From Simmondsia chinensis (taxonomy: Eukaryota; Streptophyta; Magnoliopsida; Caryophyllales; Simmondsiaceae), in NCBI GenBank assembly GCA_018398585.1, contig JAGTTD010000015.1, positions 6,081,001 to 6,145,000 of the forward strand: DNA of 64,000 nucleotides. Direction: 5' to 3'. A program made the translations under genes and the position numbers. Under the pieces are notes generated by a model. The model saw nothing but the letters and a program-made list of their open reading frames with translations. It made no database searches and was not told where the DNA came from. Position 1 is the stretch's first letter, and the number at the start of each line of letters is the position of its first letter. Positions 37,401 through 48,200 of the stretch are shown piece by piece.

Positions 37401-37653
37401 TGTATTTTATTTATTATATATATTTAGTATTATTTTTTTTGAACATGTATACTTGAAAAGAAATATATTTGTATCTCATATTATTTATCAATGAATTACA
37501 ATAATTTTAGTACAAAACGACTATGTATTTTTTAATTTTTTTTTAATTTAGTTAAAAAGGCCGGGCCAGACCGGCCCGCCCGCACTGTAGCGGGCCCGGG
37601 CCTGGTCCCGGGCCGGTCCCGGCCAGGCCTGACCCGGCCCACGGCCACCACTA
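34478..37653 (+). mobile_element. hAT transposon 2 (3176 bp, TSD ACCTTAGC), inside tnp2
   Basis: The ends are TAGTGGTGGCCAACGGGCC and, inverted, TAGTGGTGGCCGTGGGCC. The exact 8-bp repeat ACCTTAGC lies at 34470-34477 and 37654-37661. Removing the element and one repeat would put the tnp2 frame back in register at Ala-Lys-Val, which confirms the site. Both ends are very GC-rich with many GGCCCGG or CCGGGCC motifs. Same family as hAT 1, in the opposite orientation and better preserved. Confidence 0.97.
34984..37200 (+). pseudogene. hAT transposase with two nonsense codons
   Basis: One frame runs for 738 codons from the ATG at 34984 to TGA at 37198-37200. It is broken only by TAA at 36172-36174 and TAG at 37081-37083. 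The relative at 6216-8351 has Gln and Trp at those places, so both are simple point changes (CAA to TAA, TGG to TAG). Domains: low-complexity Ser-rich N-terminus; BED zinc finger (WKHFTLNK, CKLCDPPK, RHILRCH; about residues 100-140); RNase H-like core (SLTSDVWTSKPGQPYMC, IMFDNASNNTASVAHL, FHIRCICHILHL); C-terminal dimerisation domain (CDELDYYLRTP, LLQWWNTNQTQYPVLSTMA, VASECAFSLGGRLL). Intronless. It would cut and rejoin hAT ends if intact. Confidence 0.93.
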
Positions 37654-39125
37654 ACCTTAGCGGGCTCTCCTTTCTTGGTTGACATAGTTTCATCACTACA
37701 ACTGTCATCTTCCTTACCCTTAACTGTCTTCTATCTTGAGGTACCGCATGTATGACAACTCTCTTTTTCAGACATTTCACCCCAATACAACATACAATTA
37801 TTTGGACAAGCATGAATCTTTTCATATCCAAGACCCAACTCATTGATCATTTTCTGAGCTTCATAATAAGATGATGGAAATACCATAATTTGGGGAAATG
37901 CATCAACAAGAAGTCTTAGCAACATCGTGAAGGACTCAGCAGACCAACTATGCATACATTTCAAGTGAAACAAGTGCAAAAGAAATGACAATTTGGAAAA
38001 TGCGCTACAGCCTGGATATAGTTCTTCATTAGAAGCTTCCAATATCTTCTTATACTTGGCTTTCTCCTCAGGAGATTGGTTGGGTTGTTCAAGAGGAACT
38101 TTGTCCGACCAATCATGTTTATCACACAAATGGGGTTGACTTGTGGAGGGAGGAATATCAACTCCGATACTTTCTCGTAGTAATCCACCAATATCATCTC
38201 GACCTATGGCCCTTCCCTCATTATTATTGGTAGATGTTTGACTATTGCATCTCAATTGTAGAACAATATCTTCTTTTCCATGAAAAATCCATTTCTTATA
38301 CTTTGGCCAAAAACCCTTAAAAAGGATATGATATTCCACATCTTCTAATGAGAACCATTTGGCTACTTTGTATTTATTACATGGACATCGAGTTTTTCCT
38401 TCTATAAGGTTTTCTTTAGCCAACTTAATGAATTCAATGACACCATCAATATAAGCTTGACTAATCCTTGGTTGCGTGATCCAACTCGTATCCATATCTC
38501 TAAATATTAAGTAGTGCAATCAAATTACCTAAAAATTGAAAAAAGATAGAGTTCATAAGACAAATATTTAATCAACCAATCAAAATATATACAAATACAA
38601 AAGCAAATAATTAATGGGACTTAGGAGAAGTTAGAAATTAAAGTAAGATATATGAGTTCCTTATAATCAATTTTAATCCTCTAATGTGAAGGATCCATCT
38701 AAACAAGGGATACAGCAACAAAGTTTTATTTTTCCAAATTTAAAAATTATGAAATCGATATCTAATCTCCCTGACATTAACAAATTGAACTCACAAGCGC
38801 CACCAACACATAATTTTAAACATCAATCAAACACAGTAACACAAGAATTTCGTCAAAACAACAATTTTTTGTATTAATCAATTCAAATGATGAGATGCAA
38901 CGATAGAATCATTCGAACCATAGCATTAAGGATGCGCATGAAGCAGGGAAAAGTGTGAAACGGCGATAATACAAAACTATAATAAAACTATTTCAACCAA
39001 CCCAAATGATATAACACTTGTAGAAGAATAAGCAGTCGAATAAAAATAAAAACCGAAACTAGGGCAAGGACGACAGCAAAATAAGAGCAACTGTGAAATC
39101 GGAAGGTGAGGGTGAGAGACGAACG

Positions 39126-39205
39126 CTGGCGGCGACGGTGAGAGGCAAACCCAGGCGGCGACGGTGAGAGGAGAACGCCGGCGGCGACAGTGAGAGGCGA
39201 CGCGG
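39126..39205. repeat. 26-bp tandem repeat, three copies
   Basis: GGCGGCGAC(G/A)GTGAGAGG recurs at 39128, 39154 and 39180, a period of 26 bp. It lies in GA-rich sequence between the right end of the CACTA and the tnp2 start, so probably in the tnp2 leader or promoter. Confidence 0.8.
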
Positions 39206-39362
39206 TTGGAAATCGGGTGGTGAGGGTGAGAGACGAACGTGCTTTGCGAGGGTGAGGGTGAGAGACGAGGGTGAGAGACAAGGGTTAGGGTTTGCGGGAG
39301 GTGAGGGTGAGAGACGACGGTGAGAGCGCGAGAAATGAGGGTTAGGATTTGTTCGGGGTATA

Positions 39363-39545
39363 TATACCCGACGAGAATCTCGGCACTTATAAGTTCCGAG
39401 AAGATCGGAGTTTATAAGCGCCGATATTTTTTGCGTCGTTTAAAATCGCCGAGAATTTTCGACGCTTTGTCTCGACGCATTTAAACGCCGAGATTTCTCG
39501 ACATTTGTATAAACGCCGATAATTATGCGCCGAGAATTACCCTTT
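39363..39545. repeat. CACTA right subterminal repeats
   Basis: CTCGGC(A/G)CTTATAAG, GCGCCGAT, CGCCGAGA and related motifs recur in both orientations, mirroring those at 28370-28555. Some copies are mutated (for example CTCGACGC). Confidence 0.75.
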
Positions 39546-39774
39546 TTTGTTGTAGTGGAATACAATGAGTTAGATTATTGAAGATTTCAAGAAGGTGATG
39601 ACTTTAAACGAATAAAAAACCCAGCCATTTAGTTGGAAAATTCTTTAAAACGATGCATTTCGTTTTCTTCAATAACGTAAAAATAATCAGTGTCAAACTG
39701 CAGTTTTAGGCTTCAATACTGTGTCATTTTTGTCTTGAAAATTTTATCTTTTCAAGTTTCTGAAATTAGATTTT

Positions 39775-39905
39775 GCCGAAGAGGGTACCTAATTATCAAT
39801 AATACGTACAAAACCAAAGGTGCTTAAAAAAAATTCGAAAAGTTAAAGAGTCTCTATATTATTTCCACAAGCGTTGAAGTACTAAAACGTAAATAACCCA
39901 AATTG
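39775..39905. repeat. Right arm of foldback element F1 (copy A)
   Basis: Inverted match to 28155-28290: GTACTAAAACGTAAATAACCC is the complement of the start of the left arm. Confidence 0.65.
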
Positions 39906-39959
39906 TACTTAAAATCTAATTTTTAGTTTTTTTGGGTTTTTTTTCCTTTTTTTTTAACT

Positions 39960-40375
39960 GAAACAATCTAAATTGTAGGTGCGGTTTTAAAAAAAATACC
40001 TAGATTTTTAAAATTGTCAGTATTACATCTAAATTCTCCAAAATATTTTAATGTCACACCTTAATATGATACCATTAACATTCCGCTAGTTTTTGCTAAT
40101 GTGATATTTTAAAAATTTTTTAAAAATATAAATTTTTTAATATTTATAAATTTTTTAGATATTTATATAATTTTTTAAATATTTTAAAGTTATTTTGAAT
40201 GTAAATTCAAACTTTCTAGAATTATTTTCTATTTTTTTTCCAAAAGCAATGTCAGAAAAAACTAATAGAACATTAAGGTGTGACATTGAAAAAATTTGAA
40301 AAGTTTAGGTACAATGTTGAAAAATTATAAAATTTAGGTAATTTTGTAAAACTAAATTTAGATAATTTTTAATAA
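39960..40375. mobile_element. Foldback element F2 (copy A)
   Basis: The left part (ATCTAAATT..TACCTAGATTTTTAAAATT..AATGTCACACCTTAAT) is repeated inverted at the right (ATTAAGGTGTGACATT..TTTAGGTACAATG..AATTTAGGTAATTTT..AAATTTAGATAATT). The equivalent in copy B is about 60408-60800, so it predates the duplication. No coding capacity. Confidence 0.6.
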
Positions 40376-41049
40376 AAAAAAATTCTAGTATAAAACGAAA
40401 AAAAAAAAAAAAAAAATTCATACAAAGAATGTCACAATTTATGATGTCTTAGAAGCGAGTGTAGTTGGTCAGATCTTAATATACTGAAAAATATCTGTAA
40501 CCTTTGAGCTTAATACTATAATATATAACGTTGAAGAGTAATTTAACAACTACCAAAATTGACCACTGTTATGTATGAATAAACAAAAATGCTCCAAATG
40601 ATTAATATATAACTGTAGAATTGGCCAAACTTAGGTCTTCGAAAATTTATTTTTATACAGGAAAGGAGAATGTTAGAACACTTAATAAGAGGTAGGACAT
40701 TCTAACAATTCGAAACTAATGATCCTGCTAGAAGACTCATGGCCGCGACTCAATTTGCGACTCCATTACCTTTTCTGAAAACATGTATAATTTTGAATTC
40801 CCTATACATGCCCAGAATGTACGTTAAGCAAAGCCCACCCTGGAAATCTAATATCTTTTTATAAACATGCAAAAAGCTGACCGGCTTCCGTAATTTCAAA
40901 ATTTCATTAATTATATTTAGATAACTTAGACTTAGACTTTGACTCTGTTTGCTTCAAGGGAAGTACTCTTTCCCTCAGAAACATTTTCCTTTTGGATGGG
41001 TTTTTCATGGAAAATTCAATTTTCGTTTAGATTTTCTGTTGTTTGTTTC

Positions 41050-41905
41050 TGTTGAAAAAATGATACAAGCTAAACTTAAGTGTTATGGAAAAATATTCTA
41101 ACCGTACCTAATTACCGGCTGTTCACCATTATTAGTCGTTCAGGGTCATTAAAATTGTGACCGTTGGGAATTAAATGACAATATAGCCGTTGAAATTTAT
41201 TACGTCCGTTTATAGCCGTTGGAATTCATTACGGCCGATGACTTAATACTTGTTACCGTTTATAGCCGTTGGAATTTATTGCACCTGTTCTTTTTAATAC
41301 TTGTTAGAGTTGTCTATACTATATATATACCATTAGCTATAACAACCGAACATGAACACTCTCGGTCTCTCTCTCTCTCACGGTTTTTCTCTCTCCTAAA
41401 ATTTGGGCAAAGTTCAAGGCACTCCTACCCGGCAATTAAAGAGTGCACGCTAAGGGTCGGACCGTGTAAATCCTGGAGGACTGCCGCCGCATATCTGTTT
41501 GCACCGGAGCAGAGGCGAAATCGTCTTTTAGGACAGTGGTATTTCCTACGGCACGGTATCTTCCTTATTTTCTAATCTACTCTCCCTCTTTCAGGTATTA
41601 CTTGTTTGTCGTGTTCATTTATTCGGCTGCGGTTTTTGATACAAGTTTATTAGAATATTTTAATGTGTTGCACCGAGATTTTTAACGCTAATTTTCATAT
41701 AATTTCATTGTTTAATTTACAGTATTTTTTCGGTTATTTTACTACACTTATTCAGCTATTTTACTGCATCTTTCAGCAGTATTTTTCTGATATTTGTACT
41801 GTAGTTGTCGGTTGTTTTCCGGTAACTTACAATAGTATTTTTACGCTGTATTTTATACGTCGTTATACGCAGTATTGTCGTTGTACACGTCAGATATTTC
41901 CTACA
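41050..41905 (+). repeat. 5' LTR of copia element 1
   Basis: It contains AGCCGTT(G/T)GAATTTATT-type internal repeats near 41180-41280, a TATA-like CTATATATATAC at 41319-41330, and a CT-rich stretch at about 41368-41398. It then has the block shared with the LTR at 165-1136. It agrees closely with the 3' LTR by eye, with a few small indels. Confidence 0.93.
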
Positions 41906-44900
41906 ATCTAAAAGATGATTTTTTGGAATGACTAATAGCTAGATCTGAAAAAGGATATGTGTTATGCAATGCATATATAGTCTGCTAGTAAAACTAAAAA
42001 ATATATATGTCACAGATGAATCTCTATATGTACCAATTGTAACCAGCTAGAGGAGAATAAGAATCATAGGCAGTTTTTGACTCAAAAGTTCTGGTGCTCT
42101 GGGAATTTCATATTTTGCCCAAAGTTGGAAAGTTCATTACAGTATATCAGAAATTAGATTAAATTTTTATTTAAAAAAATAGATGTGACATACCAAAAAG
42201 GATATGGGCTGGGAAAAGTGGTTATTTTTGAGTTTTTGGATAGCTCAGTTCCTGAGATAAAAAGTGATAGTTAAATGGGGCACATCAAAGATGTTCGACG
42301 AAATGATTATGAGGAATAAGGTCATTAGGCCTTACGAGAAAAAGAAAATGAAAGCCCATATGGTTCTAAGGGTTTAAATACGATTGGGCCAACAATTGGG
42401 CTTTTAAGTGTAGAGGAAAAGGAAAAAATGGAAATGAAACATACTTAATAATAAACCAAAAATTATACATGAAGTTTAAGTATGTGTATGTTTGATGATT
42501 TGGATTCCATACACTTTTCCTACTATTTATGTTGTAATTCAAAGGACCTAATTTTCAAGGTTGATATGAAAAAGGTTAGATGGAAGCAACATAGTGTTTG
42601 CATGCATGTATTACTTATATTTTATCAATGGAAGTTAGAACCACATAAACCCTAATATAAGCTAGTGAAATGTGAGGGTAGTGCTATGGTATGACACAAA
42701 ATTCTTGTGTTACATAAGAACTATTTTTACCACTAAGTAGCATGAATTTCTCACTATTTTTTAACACAACCTTTGATTTCCTTTTTTGTGGAAAGAGGTG
42801 TTCATGCTTGAGACTAGTGGTTTATGTTGAAGTAATAAAGCTCTAGGTGATGTACCTGTTGACTTAAAAAAGGCTCCTTATTTAGTAATTAGATAAAATA
42901 CTATAAAATGTTATGGTTCTGATCTCCACTACCTTGAACTGTGGGGGCGTTTAGCCTATGAAGGTACTCTTGAATATATTATTGTCTTTCTAGTTCAAGT
43001 GCTTTAATCTTGACAATCATGTAGCTAGTGCATTTGCGATTGAGAAAGGTCCTAGAATCCTTGATAACGTTATAAAGCCATCAGCGCACCTATTTCAAGA
43101 AAGTTTGTTGATAGTCAACAATCTTGAATTATAATATTAAGAGAGAAATTTTTATGGAATAATTAGAGGGGTTTTGGGATTCCTAAGTAAAATAAAGTTT
43201 TTGTGTTTGAAACTCTCCATGTGATATTTATCAAATCCTTAGATAGTAGCATCATTATTGACTGTTCCTGGTCACACATAAGCTTGTTTATGATGGCGGT
43301 TTATATGTATGAAAAGTCAAGTTGATGAGATGCCCGTCTTTGGGAGAGTATGAATGCTATAAATACCATAAAACTTTTCTCGAGTTAATATAAGAAACTT
43401 ATATGAGGCAGATGCGACACTGATGTGAGAATGAATAAAAAAGGATTTAACTCTTGATTATGTGGATAAAATTCTTAGAGACCTTGATTATTATAAAGGG
43501 ATAATGGGACTTGTGATAATTTGTGAAAATCCATGAGTGATTTGGTATGTTAGTCTCCATGATAATGTGTCTCATGTATTTTCCATGGCTGTGTTTGAAG
43601 TATTGTGAATATGTTGTCACATGTTACTTGAAATGATGGAAAGCATGTTGTATGTTGCCGAATGCACTGTTGCATATTGTTTTGGGCTGTAAGATGTTGA
43701 TGTGCATGCTATTATGGACTTTTACATATTGAATTCTGCAGTACTAGAGTAATACTTGTTGTTTCAGTTGTGCGAGCACGATATGTTATGTATATATTAC
43801 AGATTATGACTGTTAACTGTTGAATTTGTGCAGTATTGAATTTATTCTTGATATTGCAACTGCTGTCTTTTGGGCAATATACTATCATTTTAAGTTGTTT
43901 TCTTGAATTCCAACTTATGGTTCGGAAAAACATGATATGTTTGAGTATATGAGGACTGTATGTTGTCTTCAGAGACTTATTATGTCCTTAGGAACATTGT
44001 TTCATGTATTCTTTTCTAGTTTTTTTGGAAAAGGAGTAAGGTGCAGGTCACATGATAACATTGATTGGTCATAGGCTTGGTATTTAGTTTGTGCCTAGAT
44101 GCCTTGTTTGGTTATTGTCATATGTTGTGTGCTCACGTTGGCCGTTTGAATGACATACTATATGACCCTAGTGTTCATTTGATGAGAATAAAAATGTGGC
44201 ATCACATCACAAGCCAAATATACTAAGGTAATTGATAGTATTATGTTCTTGGTGAATAACACAACACTCGTCCCTTTATATCATATATTAGTGGTGGACC
44301 TTGTCTACAAACATTGATCCAAATAATGAATATTAAAGTGCTCTAATTAAATTGTTGAAGCACTAGTGAAGTACAATGAATGGGATTTATGTTCTAGTAG
44401 ACTCCGTGTTGTGTTGGGTGTTTGATCTCGTTGAAAGACATTCTACTAATTATAATATGTTTCTGATACCCCGCTGAAACCTGCATGTTTTAGTTATGCT
44501 CTCAACACTGAGTTGGCAGGTAGAAAAATCTAACGGCCTAAGAATGCAGTGTGATACATTCCATTGTGGAGGGCCCTAAAAGCACTTGAGAGCCTATAAG
44601 GTATGTTGTCAGGTGATAATCTTTTCTGACTATTGTGTTTCTACCGCTGTTTGCTAGTTATAGCTAGCTCATGAAAATTCGTTATGGTGGAAATATTATT
44701 TTTCAATTGTCCAAAGTCGATGTAAATAGCTTAATGATGCTAAGCACTTGGGCTTGAGAGCCTTGCAGAGGCTTGGGTTGCCTTAAGTTGAGTTGTAAAA
44801 GGCATCTTGTGAACTACGGTATTATGAACCTCTTTCTCTTGATATCACCAAAAATTTGTTACGACATTGGTAAGATATGAAATACCCTTAATAGTAATAT

Positions 44901-45257
44901 CGCATGTACGCTAAGTATGATGAGAATGGGTATATGGTCCTTTGTGACCTAAACTAGTGATATGTTTCACAATTGTGATGAGATATGAAAGTGACAATTT
45001 GCGGTATGTGGTTTTTCTTGCCAACTGTATATATGATATACGTACTATATGAGTACTTGGGGTGGAGATGTAATTTTACTAATACAATGTGTGCTCCACT
45101 AATGTGTTATACTGACTCTTATTGAAGTTGGTAGGCGATGGAGCTAGTTGTTTAACAGCTCATTGCAGGTACCTCAATGTGGGGTTAAGAGCAACTCGTG
45201 ATTAATGTTGGCAGTAATCAACTCTGAAGTACCGCTCTATTGTAATACAGTGTTGAA
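41906..45257. other. Long non-coding interior of copia element 1
   Basis: No gag, protease, integrase or reverse transcriptase could be recognised in any frame, and there is no long open frame. The sequence directly after the 5' LTR (ATCTAAAAGATGATTT) is not the usual TGGTATCAGAGC primer site. The interior resembles the non-coding middle of LARD-like elements, or a replacement of the original coding region. Confidence 0.5.
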
Positions 45258-45530
45258 GTGCCTTTGTGGGGGCTTCTAGCTCCATTAGTGTCACTTCACT
45301 GTGACAGTCAAGCTGCAACTGCTGTGGCAGAGAACAAGGTTCATAATGGCAAGAGGAGACACATTCGTCTCAGGCATAAGATCGTGGGAGATCTAATAGA
45401 AAGTGGAGTGATATCACTAGACTATGTAAAGTCTGAAAAGAATCTTGCGGATCCGTTGACAAAAGGCCTTTGTCGTAAAATGATTGTAAAAACATCGAGG
45501 GGGAAGGGACTGAAGTCTGTACACGAATAA
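45258..45530 (+). pseudogene. Copia RNase H C-terminal remnant
   Basis: The frame holds VSLHCDSQAATAVAENKVHN, RRHIRLRHKIVGDLIESG, LDYVKSEKNLADPLTKGL and RKMIVKTSRGKGL. These are the hallmark end motifs of a Ty1/copia polyprotein (HCDSQAA, HIRLRH, NLADPLTKGL), followed by a stop. The upstream RNase H, reverse transcriptase and other domains are absent. The conserved part is preserved without a stop, which may reflect its position near a sequence needed for replication, or recency. Confidence 0.85.
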
Positions 45531-45634
45531 ACTATGATGTATCCAACCTGGGCTTATCAGGTTCAATGTGAAAAGTCATAGTTTCATTCAAGATATGCAC
45601 TGTATTTTATGTTGTCCCTCCCTATGGTGTGACA

Positions 45635-45830
45635 GTGTGGAGACGGGTCCAACGCCGTATGTTGGTGGTGTAAGCACGACTTGCACATGACGGACACTGT
45701 CTGGAGACGGGTCCAATGCCGTATGTTGGCGGTGTAAGCACGACTTGCACATGATGGACACTGTCTGGAAACGGGTCCAATGCTGTATGTTGGCGGTGTA
45801 AGCAAGACTTGCAATGACGGACACTGTCTG
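45635..45830. repeat. 64-bp tandem repeat, three copies, in copia element 1
   Basis: GGAGACGGGTCCAA.GC.GTAT units start at 45639, 45703 and 45767, an exact 64-bp period. The last copy has small changes. The array lies between the RNase H stop and the 3' LTR, in the untranslated region. Open frames through it on the minus strand are by-products of the period. Confidence 0.92.
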
Positions 45831-46254
45831 TATGTTACCAGGGGTAAGGTTGAGCTTTAGCTCTTAATGGACCCATATCCATATGTTTGGTGGTGTGCTG
45901 TAACACACACTTGATGGGATCCACCTATATAGGTGTGGGAGTCTGGCCGCTCTCTATGAAGGATTAAGACTTGCCTTCTAGAGCGCCTATAAACATCCAG
46001 GACGAGCGCATGCCGATTAAACGAGCCAAACCGCAGGAGTTGCTGAGATCTGGAGTTCGGTACGTGTCCAAGTGGAAGACTATACAACCCCTTGTGAGGT
46101 TCAAGACGAAAGTCACCTTGCAAGATATTGGTCCTAAACTTGGGCTAAACTAGGTGACGATTCAAATCGCAAGACATCGGCACTGAAAAACTGAACTCCC
46201 TTTGCCCAATCTATCCTTCTTTGTTCTCTTCAGCTTGTATCCTTTGTGGGGGAT

Positions 46255-47096
46255 TGTTAGAAAAGTGATACAAGCTAAACTTAAGTGTTATGGAAAAATA
46301 TTCTAACCGTACCTAATTACCGACTGTTCACCATTATTAGTCGTTCAGGGTCATTAAAATTGTGACCGTTGGGAATTAAATGACAATATAGCTGTTGAAG
46401 TTTATTACGTCCGTTTATAGTCGATGGAATTCATTATAGCCGATGACTTAATACTTGTTACCGTTTATAGCCGTTGGAATTTATTGCACCCGTTATTTTT
46501 AATACTTGTTATAGTTGTCTATACTATATATATACCATTAGCTATAACAACCAAACATGACACTCTCGGTCTCTCTCTCTCACGGTTTCTCTCTCTCCTA
46601 AAATTTGGGCAAAGTTCAAGGCACTCCTACCCGGTAATTAACGAGCGTACGTTAAGGGTTGGACCGTGTAAATCCTGGAGGATGGCCACCGCATATCTGT
46701 TTGCACCGGAGCAGAGGCGAAATCACCTTTTAGGACAGTGGTATTTTCCACGGCACAGTATCTTCGGTATTTTCTAATCTACTCTCCTTCTTTCAGGTAT
46801 TACTTGATTGTGGTGTTCATTTATTCGGCTGCGGTTTTTTATACAAGTTTATTAGAATATTTTAATGTGTTGTTCCGAGATTTTTAACGCTAATTTTTGT
46901 ATAATTTTACTGTTTAATTTACAGGATTTTTTCAGTTATTTTACTACACTTATTCGGCTATTTTACTGCATCTTTCAGCATTATTTTTCTGATATTTGTA
47001 CTGTAGTTGTCGGTTGTTTACAATAGTATTTTTACGCTGTATTTTACACGTCGTTATACGCAGTATTGTCGTTGTACACGTCAGATATTTCCTACA
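46255..47096 (+). repeat. 3' LTR of copia element 1
   Basis: It begins TGTTAGAAAAGTGATACAAG and ends CCTACA at 47096, followed by the TSD GTTTC. It is preceded by the polypurine tract at 46243-46254. Confidence 0.93.
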
Positions 47097-47132
47097 GTTT
47101 CAATTGAAAACACTTACCCCCGACTGACCACG

Positions 47133-47300
47133 GATCATTGACTCTGGAAAGTTAAGGATCATCACTTGGTTTCAGGCGATAGTTGGCCCTACTGACATAA
47201 CCATTTACCACTGCATGGAGGAGCCCCACAAATTGATTAGCAATTCCATTCCCAGATCAAGATAAAGATTGGCTACTCCCAACGTCACTTAGTCGGCCAT
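47133..47300 (+). repeat. Diverged partial copy of the 24380/49057 retroposon
   Basis: ATCATCACTTGGTTTCAGGC, CATAACCATTTACCACTGCA and GATCAAGATAAAGATTGGCT parallel 24630-24740 and 49260-49375 in order and orientation. Limits uncertain. Confidence 0.45.
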
Positions 47301-47671
47301 CTTCTCAGATTAGTTCCTAATTCAGATTGTCCTTTTCTAATGCTCCTCAAACTCCCTTTTAGCAATGGTCCCTGTCACGAACCATATGCAAAGCCGGGCG
47401 TGCAATGCTTTGCTTTTGTCAATGTTGCGCTTCCATCTTGTGGCTTTTTCTTCTTGAGATATTTTTTATTTCTTTCTTTTTTTTCATTTATATTGTAGAA
47501 ACTCTCTCTATGATGTCAAGCTTAATTATCAAATAAATAAATGTTCATACCTTGCTATATTCCTTATTTGTTTTAAAGGAATCATCTTCTACCAATCATA
47601 TTACTTTTTGTTATATGATAATATAAGTAGTAATACAATATATTTAAAATTATCTAGACTTTGAGTGATTG

Positions 47672-48200
47672 TGAAATTATTATTAAGGTACCCTGAAGTT
47701 TGAGCATTTATCACTTATCTTGACATTTTAACATATATAATGAGGTAAATATTTTATTACTTAGGTACTCTATATTAAAATTTGATAAATTTTTATAAGA
47801 ATCAGACCAAATCTATTTGAAAAAATGCTAATATAATACATAATTATGATAACATTTAAAAGCCATGTCAATGTTTTCAAAAAATCATGATTAAAAAAGT
47901 TTATCGTATGTTGATGTTAACAACCTATATATGGCTGAAATCATATATCATGTACCATTTTTTAGCAAAAAAAATTCAAATTCTAATGAGAATACTAATA
48001 TATTATTGGAACCATGTTATGTTTGAAAATATATCAAATTTCAACAAAAGGCACATTGATTGATACAATTATAAAATTTCGGGGTACCTAAGTGATAAAA
48101 TGTTTAAACCTCAAGGTACCCATTTTATGCATTAAAATGTTAGGGTATCTAAGTGATAAATGGTCAAATTTCAAGGTACTTAAGTGACAATTTTCCTAAA
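47672..48200. mobile_element. Foldback element F3
   Basis: The left part GGTACCCTGAAGTTTGAGCA with TTTATCACTT is repeated inverted at the right (AAGTGATAAATGG, TTTCAAGGTACTTAAGTGAC). The repeated phrase 'ggtacctaagtgataaa' also recurs inside the right arm. No coding capacity. Same general design as F1, F2 and the element at 1832-2990. Confidence 0.6.

Larger units (their letters stand above)
31839..38495 (-). pseudogene. tnp2-type CACTA transposase, split by a hAT insertion
   Basis: Start ATG at 38495 (MDTSWITQPR). The first part carries the transposase-associated domain (YIDGVIEFIKLA, RCPCNKY) and ends with KIHACPNNCMLYW..CHTCGTSR, then TAG (Trp in relatives) at 37731. The frame resumes past the stop until the hAT at 34478-37653. 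It continues at 34468-33860 with the Transposase_21 core (RLYMSSKTAEDMRWH, LGLASDGFN, YNLPPWLCMKQ, MWTINDFPAYAMLSGW). Then come a stop, a frame change, and 33571-32864 (MHIEKNVCDNVLGTLLHMER, LKSHDNHVLMQ, GGPVHYRWMYPIERL). The DUF4218/4216 parts follow at 32876-32577 (ARPEGSIAEGYIMEE) and 32318-31839 (KVVIFRCDWVD). Several stops besides the insertion make it dead. Confidence 0.92.
28361..39557 (-). mobile_element. CACTA (En/Spm) transposon, 11,197 bp, TSD GAA
   Basis: The two ends carry a perfect 31-bp inverted repeat starting CACTACAACA (28361-28391 and 39527-39557). The 3-bp repeat GAA flanks it (28358-28360 and 39558-39560). The paralogous segment at 60012-60025 shows the uninterrupted site (GGAGAATACAACG), which confirms both limits. 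Subterminal palindromic repeats follow each end. Two genes lie on the minus strand: a tnp2-type transposase (38495-31839, broken by a hAT) and a tnpA-like gene (31556-28936). Length and gene order are typical of plant CACTA elements. Confidence 0.97.
39558..40710 (+). repeat. Duplicated segment, copy A, right part
   Basis: It continues copy A after the CACTA insertion and matches about 60018-61240. Clear shared blocks: AATTTTATCTTTTCAAGTTT (39745), GAAGAGGGTACCTA (39779), CCTTTGAGCTTAATACTATA (40501) and ACAACTACCAAAATTGACCA (40546). Confidence 0.8.
41050..47096 (+). mobile_element. Copia-type LTR retrotransposon 1 (non-autonomous), TSD GTTTC
   Basis: The LTRs at 41050-41905 and 46255-47096 begin TGTT(G/A) and end CCTACA. 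The 5-bp repeat GTTTC lies at 41045-41049 and 47097-47101. Before the 3' LTR is a polypurine-like TTTGTGGGGGAT. The 4.35-kb interior codes for only the end of a copia RNase H (45258-45530) and has no clear primer binding site after the 5' LTR. It would need proteins from a related element to move. Confidence 0.93.

Noticed and set aside
41219..41575. 118-codon frame, also found at 46424-46777
   Set aside because: Conserved only because it lies in the two LTRs of one element. No protein motif, and the LTR is the better explanation.
45584..45824. Repeat-protein-like open frames on the minus strand
   Set aside because: They only reflect the 64-bp tandem repeat in the untranslated region of copia element 1.
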